64,000 nucleotides of DNA from Sphingomonas sp. UBA978 (lineage in GTDB: Bacteria; Pseudomonadota; Alphaproteobacteria; Sphingomonadales; Sphingomonadaceae). The notes beneath the pieces are model-generated. The model had not been told where the DNA came from. It saw only the letters and a list, made by a program, of their open reading frames with translations, and did no database searches. Below, piece after piece: positions 42,268 through 49,848 of this stretch; position 1 is the stretch's first letter, and every line of letters starts with the position of its first letter. The translations under genes were made by a program, and so were the position numbers. The DNA lies in the NCBI RefSeq assembly GCF_002292295.1, contig NZ_DBBS01000019.1, positions 139,318-203,317 of the forward strand. The letters are read 5' to 3'.

Positions 42268-44937
42268 TCACACCACCCGGCGCTGGCCGCGTCCGGGCTG
42301 CAACTGGTTGAGGCGGTTGAGATTGAACGCCTCGACGAACTCGAGGCCGGCCTTGCCGTCCTTCGCCCAGGCGACGCGGGCGGCGAACATCTGGTCCTCG
42401 ATCAGCTCGATCAGCACGTCGAGGCCGATCGCCCCATCGTCGATGTCGACGCCGTCGATCATCGCGCCGCTGGTCGAGATGTTGCGAATGCGCACGTCGC
42501 CCTGGCTGTGGCCGATCGCCAGCTTCGCCGAGCGCAGCATCGTCGTCCGCGGCGCGCGGCTGATCTTGTGGCCGACGGGCGCGACCTGCACCACGCCGCC
42601 CAGCTGCTCGATCACCGCGTCCGCAGGCACGCTGCGGCCATAGACATAGCCCTGGATGTGGCTGCACCCCAGCGCGCGGACCAGCTCGATCTCGTCCTGC
42701 ACCTCGACCCCCTCGGCGGTGGTCTCCATGCCGAGCGTATCGGCCAGCGTCACGATCGCGCGGATGATCGCGGCGTTGCGGCTGCCGGGCTGTGCGGCGC
42801 CGCGCACGAAGCTCTGGTCGATCTTGATCTTGTCGAACGGCGCATTGCGCAGATAGCCGAGGCTCGAATAACCGGTGCCGAAATCGTCGAGCGCCAGCCG
42901 CACGCCGATCCCCTTCAGCGCCTTGAACATCGCATCGGTCGATCCCGATTCGTCGAGGAACACGCCCTCGGTGATCTCCAGCTCGAGCCGTTCGGCGGCG
43001 AGGCCGCTATGCGCCAGCGCGGAGGTGACGAGGCCGGGAAAGGCCGGGTTGGCGAACTGGATCGGCGAGACGTTGACCGCAATGCGGACGTCGCGCGGCC
43101 AGCGCGCCGCCTGGACGCAGGCAGTGCGCAGCACCCATTCGCCCAGCGCCTCGATCAGCCCGCATTCCTCGGCGACGGGGATGAAATCGGCGGGCGAGAT
43201 TGGGCCGCGCGTCGGATGGGTCCAGCGCAGCAGTGCCTCATAGCCGATGATCTGCGTCGTCCGCGTCGACACGACCGGCTGGTAGCCGAGTTCGAAGCCG
43301 CCCTCGTTCAGCGCCGTGCGCATGTCGTCCTCGAGCGCCTTGCGACTGCGCGCGCCGGCCAGCATGTCCTCGGAATAGAAACGGTGCACGCCGCGCCCGT
43401 CGGCCTTGGCCGCATAGAGCGCGAGATCGGCGTTGCGGATCAGCTCCTCGGCATCCTCGCCATGCTGGGGCGCGATCGCGATGCCGATCGAACAGCCGAT
43501 CGTCACCGAGGCGCCGGCGATGAAATAGGGCTGCGACAGCGCGCCGATCAGGTCGCGCGCCAGCGTCGCCAGCGTGTCGCGATTGTCGATGCCGGGCAGC
43601 AGCACCTGGAATTCGTCGCCGCCGAGCCGCCCGACGAGGCCGGCGTCGCCGACGCCGCGTTGCAGCCGCTGCGCGACCTGCTTGAGCAGCGCGTCGCCGG
43701 CCTGATGGCCGAGCGTGTCGTTGACCGCCTTGAACCGGTCGAGGTCCATCAGGAACAGCGAGGCGGGGCGATAGGGGCCGACCTGCTGCTGCAGCGTCTT
43801 GTCGAGGCTGGCGCGCATCCGCTGGCGGTTGGCGAGGCCGGTCAGCCCGTCGAACAGCGCGAGCCGGGTGATCTCCGCATCCGACCGGCGCTTCTCGGTC
43901 AGGTCGCTGCCCGATCCGATGAAGCCCTGGAAGCGGTCGAGCTCGTCGACGACGGGCCGGCCGGAGATCGACCACCAGCGTTCCGGTTCCTCGACGCCGT
44001 CGCCGTCGTCGGCGGCGCGGACGGTGTAATCGGAAAAGGAGGTGCGCGAGGAAAGGTGGAAGGCGAGCGTGCGTTCGGTGCCGGGCGCGGCGCTGTCCAT
44101 TCGGAACACGTCGGTCAGCAGCCGCCCGACCGGGTTGCGGTGCGCCGCGGACAGCTCCGCTGCGACCTTCGCCGACAGATAGGTGAGCCGGCCGTGGCGG
44201 TCGGCCTCCCAGAACCAGCCGGTGCCATGGCCTTCGAATTCGGCGATCATCTTGGCGGCGAGCCGGCCCTCGCGCGATTCCGCGTTGCGATCGTGCGCGT
44301 GGCAGGCATCGATGCGGGCGAGGCGGATCGTCGCCACCGCGAGGCAGGCGAGGAAGGCACAGGCGACGATCGAGGGCAGGATGCTGACCGACAGGATCGG
44401 CAGCATCAGCACCAGGCCGCAGCCGAACCCCAGCGTCGCGGCGCGCACCGGGTGCAGCGCGATCGCGGTCATGCCGATCGCGCCGGCGACGGCGACGAAA
44501 CAGCCGATCTGCACGGGTCCGGCGGGCAGCCGCGTCGATGCCCAGAGCAGCGACGACAGCGCCGCCGCGATTCCCGTCGCCGCGATCGCGAGGCAGCGGA
44601 CGCGCAAATGCGGCGTCCACCGGGGCGATCGGCGCGCGGTCAGGATCGCCCAGGCGGTGAGCGAGGGGACGATCAGCAGCAGGGCGGTGGCGGCGACCTC
44701 GACGAGGTTGCGGGTGGTATCGGCGAGCGTCGCGCCGAGCAGCACGGCGCAGGCGACGACCTGCGCGATCAGCCCGAACGGCCAGGCGGCCAGCACCGCA
44801 TCGAGGCGGGTGGCATGGAGTCGGGCCTGATGGTCAGGTCCCTCGCCGCTGAGCCCGAGCAGCTGCCATATCGACGCGGTGACGCGGCGCGTATCCGGCA
44901 GGGAACGGGAAACCAGATACGGCATGATCCGGACCAT
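42268..44937 (-). CDS. Membrane PAS-GGDEF-EAL-PilZ cyclic-di-GMP protein
   Basis: This protein of about 889 residues begins with five or more membrane helices (roughly 50-205). A PAS-like sensor (about 235-345), a GGDEF domain with intact RLGGDEF and SLFLMDLDRFK, an EAL domain with YEALLRW and DDFGTGYSS, and a C-terminal PilZ domain (RNISTSGAMI, about 800) follow. Both catalytic cores look intact, so synthesis and breakdown of cyclic-di-GMP are possible. PilZ could sense the product. The start is uncertain between 44937 and 44925. Confidence 0.92.
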   Translation of the reverse strand: MVRIMPYLVSRSLPDTRRVTASIWQLLGLSGEGPDHQARLHATRLDAVLAAWPFGLIAQVVACAVLLGATLADTTRNLVEVAATALLLIVPSLTAWAILTARRSPRWTPHLRVRCLAIAATGIAAALSSLLWASTRLPAGPVQIGCFVAVAGAIGMTAIALHPVRAATLGFGCGLVLMLPILSVSILPSIVACAFLACLAVATIRLARIDACHAHDRNAESREGRLAAKMIAEFEGHGTGWFWEADRHGRLTYLSAKVAAELSAAHRNPVGRLLTDVFRMDSAAPGTERTLAFHLSSRTSFSDYTVRAADDGDGVEEPERWWSISGRPVVDELDRFQGFIGSGSDLTEKRRSDAEITRLALFDGLTGLANRQRMRASLDKTLQQQVGPYRPASLFLMDLDRFKAVNDTLGHQAGDALLKQVAQRLQRGVGDAGLVGRLGGDEFQVLLPGIDNRDTLATLARDLIGALSQPYFIAGASVTIGCSIGIAIAPQHGEDAEELIRNADLALYAAKADGRGVHRFYSEDMLAGARSRKALEDDMRTALNEGGFELGYQPVVSTRTTQIIGYEALLRWTHPTRGPISPADFIPVAEECGLIEALGEWVLRTACVQAARWPRDVRIAVNVSPIQFANPAFPGLVTSALAHSGLAAERLELEITEGVFLDESGSTDAMFKALKGIGVRLALDDFGTGYSSLGYLRNAPFDKIKIDQSFVRGAAQPGSRNAAIIRAIVTLADTLGMETTAEGVEVQDEIELVRALGCSHIQGYVYGRSVPADAVIEQLGGVVQVAPVGHKISRAPRTTMLRSAKLAIGHSQGDVRIRNISTSGAMIDGVDIDDGAIGLDVLIELIEDQMFAARVAWAKDGKAGLEFVEAFNLNRLNQLQPGRGQRRVV

Positions 44938-45062
44938 AAGCCACGATGGTTGAGAAACCTTTGCAGTCGCTCGCAAATTATCGACGGCCGCGATCATCCG
45001 GGCGCGCGTGCTTGGCGAGGGCGCGGCGGCGTCCTAAAGGCGGCGACGAAGGAGCCTCGCTT

Positions 45063-46583
45063 GTGACCACTATGATCCGCGCCGCAGACCTGATCGAGAG
45101 CGTCGCCGACGCATTGCAGTTCATCAGTTACTATCATCCGATGGATTACATCCGCGCGCTCGGCGAGGCCTATGAGGCGGAGCAGAGCCCGGCGGCGAAG
45201 GACGCGATCGCGCAGATCCTGACCAACAGCCGGATGTGCGCCGAGGGGCACCGGCCGATCTGCCAGGACACCGGCATCGTCACCGTCTTCGTCCAATGGG
45301 GGCAGGAGTGCCGGTTGGAGGGCGACCGCTCGCTGCAGGAGGTGATCGACGAGGGGGTGCGCCGCGCCTATCTGCACCCGGAGAACAAGCTGCGCGCGTC
45401 GATCCTCGCCGACCCCGCCTTCACCCGCCGCAACACCAAGGACAATACGCCGAGCGTCCTGCACGTCGAGATGGTGCCGGGCGCGACGGTGTCGGTCGAC
45501 GTCGCGGCCAAGGGCGGCGGGTCGGAGAACAAGTCGAAGTTCAAGATGATGAACCCCAGCGATTCGATCGTCGACTGGGTGCTCGAGATGATCCCGCAAA
45601 TGGGTGCGGGCTGGTGCCCGCCCGGCATGCTCGGCATCGGCATCGGCGGCACCGCGGAAAAGGCGATGCTGCTTGCCAAGCAGTCGCTGATGGGCGCGAT
45701 CGACATGGGCCAGCTGCGCGCCCGCGGCCCCCGGAACGACATCGAGGCGCTGCGCATCGAACTCATGGACAAGGTGAACGCCCTTGGGATCGGCGCGCAG
45801 GGTCTGGGCGGCCTGTCGACGATTCTCGACGTCAAGATCCTCGACTGGCCGACGCATGCCGCCTCGAAGCCGGTGGCGATGATCCCCAATTGCGCCGCGA
45901 CTCGCCATGCGCATTTCACGCTCGACGGCACCGGCCCGGTCTATCTGGAGGCGCCGAAGCTGAGCGACTGGCCGCAGGTGAACTGGACGCCGGACAAGGC
46001 GGCGATCCGCGTCGACCTCGACACGCTGACGCCGGAGGTGGTGGCGACGTGGAAGCACGGCGACCGACTGCTGCTCAACGGCAAGATGCTGACCGGGCGC
46101 GATGCGGCGCACAAGCGCATCGCTGACATGCTGGCGAAGGGCGAGGCGCTGCCCGTCGATTTCGCCGGTCGCGTGATCTATTACGTCGGCCCGGTCGATC
46201 CGGTCGGCGAGGAGGTCGTCGGCCCTGCGGGTCCGACCACGGCGACCCGTATGGACAAGTTCACCCGCATGATGCTCGACCAGGGCCTGCTCGCGATGGT
46301 GGGCAAGGCCGAGCGCGGCCCGGCGGCGACCGAGGCGATCGCCGAGGCGAAGAGCGCCTATCTGATGGCGGTCGGCGGCGCCGCCTATCTGGTCGCGCGC
46401 GCGATCAAGGGCAGCAAGGTCGTCGGTTTTGAGGATCTGGGCATGGAGGCGATCTACGAATTCGAGGTCGCGGATTTCCCGGTCACCGTCGCGGTCGACA
46501 GCGCGGGCCAGAACGTCCACCAGCTGGCGCCGCTCGTCTGGCGCGAGAAGATCGCGCGGGAGGGCCTGCTCCAGCCGGCGTGA
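45063..46583 (+). CDS. Class I fumarate hydratase (iron-sulfur)
   Basis: This 506-residue enzyme hydrates fumarate to malate in the TCA cycle with an oxygen-sensitive 4Fe-4S cluster. Cluster Cys candidates are in RPICQDTGI, GAGWCPPGM and PNCAATRHAHF. The C-terminal domain has GPAGPTTATRMDKFT. GTG 45063 has GAAGGAG eight bases before it, while an ATG at 45072 is too far from that site. The gene is divergent from the cyclic-di-GMP protein. Confidence 0.95.
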   Translation: MTTMIRAADLIESVADALQFISYYHPMDYIRALGEAYEAEQSPAAKDAIAQILTNSRMCAEGHRPICQDTGIVTVFVQWGQECRLEGDRSLQEVIDEGVRRAYLHPENKLRASILADPAFTRRNTKDNTPSVLHVEMVPGATVSVDVAAKGGGSENKSKFKMMNPSDSIVDWVLEMIPQMGAGWCPPGMLGIGIGGTAEKAMLLAKQSLMGAIDMGQLRARGPRNDIEALRIELMDKVNALGIGAQGLGGLSTILDVKILDWPTHAASKPVAMIPNCAATRHAHFTLDGTGPVYLEAPKLSDWPQVNWTPDKAAIRVDLDTLTPEVVATWKHGDRLLLNGKMLTGRDAAHKRIADMLAKGEALPVDFAGRVIYYVGPVDPVGEEVVGPAGPTTATRMDKFTRMMLDQGLLAMVGKAERGPAATEAIAEAKSAYLMAVGGAAYLVARAIKGSKVVGFEDLGMEAIYEFEVADFPVTVAVDSAGQNVHQLAPLVWREKIAREGLLQPA

Positions 46584-46681
46584 TCGTCTTAACCGGCTGG
46601 AAACCCGGAAGTTGTTATCGTCGATCAAGTATCGCCGCTCGGGGAGGCGGGGAGTGGGATGACGCCGCGGGAGAACAGGCG

Positions 46682-47110
46682 ATGCTCGATCGGAAAATGC
46701 TGTCCGCGGAACATCGGGAGCTGGCGGAACTGGCGGCGGCGCTGCTCGACCGCGTCGCCTCGTCCGAACCCGCGCCCGAACGGATCGCGCAGCTGCGCTG
46801 GCAGATGACGCGCAAGCTGCTCGCGCATCTCGCCAAGGAGGATACGTTGCTCTACCCGCGGCTGATCGCGGGCAGCGACCGGCGCGCCGCGGCGCTGGCG
46901 ACGCGCTTCGCCGACGAGATGGGCGATCTCGCGCAGACCTATCGCGACTATGTCGCCAACTGGTCGTCGGACCGGATCGTCGCCGAATGGCCCGGCTTCG
47001 GGATCGAGACGCGCCGCGTCATGCAGGCGCTGACCCACCGGATCGGACGGGAAGAGACGGTGCTCTACGCGCTGATCCCGCCGCCGCCGAAACAGCGTAC
47101 CGTCGCCTGA
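46682..47110 (+). CDS. Hemerythrin-like (HHE) protein
   Basis: The 142-residue helical protein carries HHE-type ligands: SAEHREL near 10, AHLAKEDTLLYPRL near 50, and HRIGREETVLYAL near 125. Such domains bind a di-iron site for oxygen, nitric oxide or redox sensing. GGGAGAACAGG precedes the ATG at 46682. It follows the fumarase gene by about 100 bases, and a link to iron-sulfur protection is only speculation. Confidence 0.82.
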   Translation: MLDRKMLSAEHRELAELAAALLDRVASSEPAPERIAQLRWQMTRKLLAHLAKEDTLLYPRLIAGSDRRAAALATRFADEMGDLAQTYRDYVANWSSDRIVAEWPGFGIETRRVMQALTHRIGREETVLYALIPPPPKQRTVA

Positions 47111-47138
47111 TCGCCACGGCGCCCGGACAGGGCGCGGC

Positions 47139-47163
47139 GGAACGGCCCGGGTGGCGGGGGGTT
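47139..47163 (+). promoter_or_regulatory. EcfG-type promoter candidate for DUF2501 gene
   Basis: GGAAC (47139-47143), 16 bases, then GGTT (47160-47163), 40 bases before the ATG at 47203. The spacing and -10 equal those of the nepR site. Confidence 0.45.
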
Positions 47164-47202
47164 GGAGCCTGATCTCCTCTCATCATGTCCGGGACCCATG
47201 CC

Positions 47203-47631
47203 ATGAAGACGATCCTTTCCGCGCTGTTGCTCGTCACCCCCGCGCTGGCGGTCGCGCAGACCGCGCCGGCTCCCGCCCCGGCACAGGCCGCGACGCCGCG
47301 CACCGGCGGCCTGCTGGGTCAGGCCGGCAGCCTGCTCGGGGGCGGATTGCCGCAGGTGGGGACGATCGGCGCCGGCAATGCCGCCGGGCTGCTCGGCTAT
47401 TGCGTCAAGAACAAGCTGCTCGGCGCCACCGGTGGGCAGACCGGCGCGGCAGGTGTGCTAGGCCGGCTGACCGGGCAGAAGGACGTGACCACGCTGCCGG
47501 GCTATCAGGCGGGCCAGACCGGACAGGTGCAGGCGGCGAACGGTCAGACGCTGTCGCTCGATTCGCTTCGCGGCCAGATCAAGACGCAGATGTGCAATCT
47601 CGTGCTCAACCGTGCGCGGTCGTTCCTTTAA
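47203..47631 (+). CDS. DUF2501 family secreted protein
   Basis: This 142-residue protein has a signal peptide ending ALAVAQ, a Pro/Ala-rich stretch and the DUF2501 pattern: GLLGYCVKNKLLG with one Cys and IKTQMCNLVLNRARSFL with a second Cys at the end. The two Cys probably form a periplasmic disulfide. Its function is unknown. An upstream Met at 47185 is a less likely start. Confidence 0.87.
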   Translation: MKTILSALLLVTPALAVAQTAPAPAPAQAATPRTGGLLGQAGSLLGGGLPQVGTIGAGNAAGLLGYCVKNKLLGATGGQTGAAGVLGRLTGQKDVTTLPGYQAGQTGQVQAANGQTLSLDSLRGQIKTQMCNLVLNRARSFL

Positions 47632-47696
47632 GGGCTGACGGTCCGGTCCTGACCCGGGGACGGGTCGGCGAGAAAAGGATTGTGTTCGCGCGGAGG

Positions 47697-47792
47697 CGCG
47701 GAGGACGCAGGTGTCGCGTCCGTGGCACAGGCGGCCCGTCCCATCACGGGTAGCAGGGCAGCCGGATGCGATGCCCGTCCGCGTCCTCCGCG
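47697..47792. repeat. Inverted-repeat element with 12-bp arms
   Basis: CGCGGAGGACGC (47697-47708) and GCGTCCTCCGCG (47781-47792) are perfect complements. The left arm is preceded by GCGCGGAGGCGCGGAGG, a sequence type frequent between genes of sphingomonads. It lies just beyond the end of the structured RNA on the minus strand. Confidence 0.65.
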
Positions 47793-47807
47793 GATGTCGC
47801 CCCGCCA

Positions 47808-48050
47808 AAATGAGAAGAGGGTGCCGGGCGCCTCCCGGCGACCCGACACCCCCCAAACATGGTCAGCGGCCGGAGAGCTCCAGCCCGGGAGACCATGAGG
47901 CCTCTTCGAACCCTCGTCATGCCGTTGATTGGGGGAGGATACCCCCCGGCATGAGTATAGCGGGTGCTTAGAAGCCGATCCCCCGAACGAACTGAACCGA
48001 CCCCACTGCTGAACCATGAGACATCGGATCACCTCCTTTCGCTTGTTGAT
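47808..48050 (-). ncRNA. Structured leader-like RNA of unknown class
   Basis: Read on the minus strand, this 240-base stretch starts with a short peptide frame. Three stems follow: CATGCCG with CGGCATG around GGGGG/CCCCC (47918-47953), CATGGTC with GACCATG (47858-47897), and a final GC-rich hairpin GGGTG..CACCC (47819-47851) followed by the T-rich TCTTCTCATTTT, a good terminator. No downstream gene on this strand is close, so it would be a free-standing transcript. I could not match it to a known RNA family from memory. Confidence 0.4.
47968..48024 (-). CDS. 18-residue peptide frame with a perfect Shine-Dalgarno
   Basis: The ATG at 48024 opens MSHGSAVGSVQFVRGIGF and a stop. AAAGGAGGTGATCC (48039-48026), a 14-base perfect complement of the usual 16S rRNA 3' end, precedes it at ideal spacing. 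A stop codon followed by strong RNA structure is typical of leader peptides or dual-function small RNAs. I do not recognise the peptide. Confidence 0.4.
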   Translation of the reverse strand: MSHGSAVGSVQFVRGIGF

Positions 48051-48162
48051 AGCCATGTGACCGGTAGTCCGATCACGCGATCAATGTGCGCATGGCTTCG
48101 GATACATGCAAGACTTGTATTGCGCGGCGTTTTGCACGACCTTCCGCCCTTCGTCCGCAGGC

Positions 48163-48699
48163 TCAGCCGCGGCAATCCTCCGTCACCCGCTCGATCTCCG
48201 CCCAGGCCGGCACGACCAATGTCGCACCACCCGGCTGCTCGACCACGAACCGCCCGCGACTGAAGCCCATCGCATCGAGCAGGCCGTCGTTCGCCGCCAG
48301 CGCCGCGGCGACCTGCGCGGGCGCACCGCCGGTCGGCTGCACCGGCACGGCGCGTGTCAGGCTGGTGGTGCGGATGGTCAGCGACGCCGGCGCGCCGCCC
48401 GCGACCGACAGCACCACCTGACGGCGATCGGCATCGCAGCGCAGCGTCAGGCGCGGATCGGCGCCGGCGACCCCGAACGCGGCGATGCTGCCACGGCCCT
48501 CGCGCCGATAGCCCCACGTACCGGGCGTCAGCGGCCAGTCGCGCCAGTCGCTCGACGTCGCGGCCGGCGGCGGCGGTGCGGTGCGGACGACGGGGTCCGG
48601 CGCAGGCGCGGGCGGCGGCGCGACCGGCTGGGGCACGCAGGCGGTCAGCAGCGCGCCCGAAGCGGCGATGATCGTGGCGAGGCGGGGAATGGCACGCAT
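48163..48699 (-). CDS. Lipoprotein of unknown function
   Basis: This 178-residue protein has a signal with lipobox LLTAC, a Pro-rich linker (PQPVAPPPAPAPDPVV) and a single domain with SDWRDWPLTPGTWGYRREGRG and LTLRCDADRRQVVLSVAGG. A C-terminal Cys (EDC) may pair with the central Cys. I recall similar sphingomonad hypothetical proteins but no function. Confidence 0.8.
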   Translation of the reverse strand: MRAIPRLATIIAASGALLTACVPQPVAPPPAPAPDPVVRTAPPPPAATSSDWRDWPLTPGTWGYRREGRGSIAAFGVAGADPRLTLRCDADRRQVVLSVAGGAPASLTIRTTSLTRAVPVQPTGGAPAQVAAALAANDGLLDAMGFSRGRFVVEQPGGATLVVPAWAEIERVTEDCRG

Positions 48700-48748
48700 G
48701 CCGCGGCTTATGCGGGAAGGGCGGGCCTGCCTCAACCCGTCGCGACGT

Positions 48749-48774
48749 GGAACCGGCGCGGGGGGCGGGCGGTT
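48749..48774 (+). promoter_or_regulatory. EcfG-type promoter candidate for PRC-barrel gene
   Basis: GGAAC (48749-48753), 17 bases, then GGTT (48771-48774), 28 bases before the ATG at 48802. Confidence 0.5.
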
Positions 48775-48801
48775 CACCGGCGTAACAAACAGGAGTATCC
48801 G

Positions 48802-49185
48802 ATGTCGACCGATACGCAGGCCACCACCACCGCCACGCAGCAGCTCGTCCAGGCGAACATCCCCCATTCGCTGAAAGTGGAAAGCCGCGACGGCGATCAG
48901 GTCGGATCGGTCTATGCGCTGATGGTCCACAAGGGCTCGGGCCGCTCGACCCATGCGGTGCTCAGCCTCGGCGGGTTTCTCGGCATGGGCAAGAGCTTCT
49001 ACCCTTTGCCCTTCGAGCTGCTGCAATTCGATCCGGTCCGCGACCTCTACGTCGTGACGATCGACCGCCGCATGCTGGAAGGTGGCCCGAGCTGGGCGAA
49101 CAACGCGCCGGTGTTCGATCAGGCCTACGCCGACCGCGTCGCGAGCTACTACGGGGTAAGCAGCGCGAACCTGACGACGGGTTAA
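48802..49185 (+). CDS. PRC-barrel domain protein
   Basis: This 127-residue protein has AGGAG before the ATG. A PRC-barrel core (ESRDGDQVGSVYALMVHKGS and FYPLPFELLQFDPVRDLYVV) occupies residues about 20-95, and a C-terminal helix with FDQAYADRVASYYG follows. PRC-barrel proteins are frequent members of alphaproteobacterial stress regulons, consistent with the EcfG-type site upstream. Confidence 0.87.
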   Translation: MSTDTQATTTATQQLVQANIPHSLKVESRDGDQVGSVYALMVHKGSGRSTHAVLSLGGFLGMGKSFYPLPFELLQFDPVRDLYVVTIDRRMLEGGPSWANNAPVFDQAYADRVASYYGVSSANLTTG

Positions 49186-49189
49186 GCAA

Positions 49190-49510
49190 TCACGCGGCGC
49201 GACGTACTATACGATCGAGATCGGCTTGGTAGGTCAGCTTTGCTTCCTCCAAGTCGTAGTGGTTCTGTAGTCCAAGGAAGAACTGTTCGCTCAGGCCGAA
49301 ATATCGGGACAGCCGCAGGGCGGTTTCGGCCGTGACCGGAGTCGCCCCCCCGAGAAGAGCATTAAGTTCATCCAGCGCGATCCCGGCGCCGGCAGCGACA
49401 TCGGCGACGGCGATGTCGCTGCCGATCAGAAAATCCTCGCGCAGAATTTCCCCCGGATGGATGTTAGGCACGCGGCCGTTATCCTCGATGATAATCTTCG
49501 ATGCGGACAT
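49190..49510 (-). CDS. higA: HigA-family antitoxin
   Basis: This 106-residue protein starts at 49510 (MSASKIIIEDNGRVPNI) and has HPGEILREDFL followed by an XRE-type helix-turn-helix (VAAGAGIALDELNALLGG) and ALRLSRYFGLSEQFFLGLQ, all standard for HigA. It normally binds HigB and represses the operon. The higB frame upstream overlaps its start but carries a stop codon. The antitoxin itself looks intact. Confidence 0.92.
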   Translation of the reverse strand: MSASKIIIEDNGRVPNIHPGEILREDFLIGSDIAVADVAAGAGIALDELNALLGGATPVTAETALRLSRYFGLSEQFFLGLQNHYDLEEAKLTYQADLDRIVRRAA

Positions 49511-49766
49511 CGATCGCGCTCCCGTCATCCCAGCGGAAGGTGATCCGCCACTGGTCGTTGATCCTGACACTATATGTCCCTTTGCGGTCGCCCTTCAACT
49601 CTTAGAACCGGTTGCCGGGCGGCACGCGCATGTCCGCTGGGTTGCCAATACGATTGATCTGGCGAAGCTTGCGGCGTGCCGTCCTCTGAACATCAGGCGG
49701 CAGTTTGCGACTGGATTGACCCTGCCAGACACGGTCAGTTTCGGAATCGGCGAAAGTGAGGATCAT
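49479..49766 (-). pseudogene. higB: HigB/RelE-type toxin gene with in-frame nonsense codon
   Basis: The frame from ATG 49766 reads as a typical HigB: QGQSSRKLPPDVQRTARRKL, MRVPPGNRF, then a TAA at codon 55 (49604-49602), then ELKGDRKGTYSVRINDQWRI and TFRWDDGSAIDVRIEDYH up to a normal stop at 49479. There is no shift of frame. A single G-to-T change (GAA to TAA) explains it. The C-terminal catalytic half would not be made, so the toxin is probably dead. Its end overlaps higA by 32 bases. Confidence 0.85.
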
Positions 49767-49848
49767 GCTGCTGTCCTTTCGCCTCGACTATAGCCGGCCT
49801 CCCCGATGATATTACCGCCGTCATCGTGTAGAAAGCCTTTCTACACTA

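Noticed and set aside
42253..45066. A 937-codon plus-strand open frame opposite the cyclic-di-GMP protein
   Set aside because: The minus-strand frame has intact GGDEF, EAL and PilZ motifs. The plus-strand frame is low-complexity Asp/Arg/Gln-rich sequence.
47896..47912. GGGTTCGAAGAGG on the minus strand, resembling a tRNA T-arm
   Set aside because: No acceptor stem, anticodon arm or D-arm can be fitted around it.
48026..48039. GGATCACCTCCTTT on the plus strand, identical to a 16S rRNA 3' end
   Set aside because: No other 16S-like sequence adjoins it. It is better read on the minus strand as an ideal Shine-Dalgarno.
47628..48056. A 142-codon minus-strand frame over the structured RNA
   Set aside because: The region is filled with stems and a terminator, the amino acid sequence has no family features, and the strong ribosome-binding site points to the shorter peptide in another frame.
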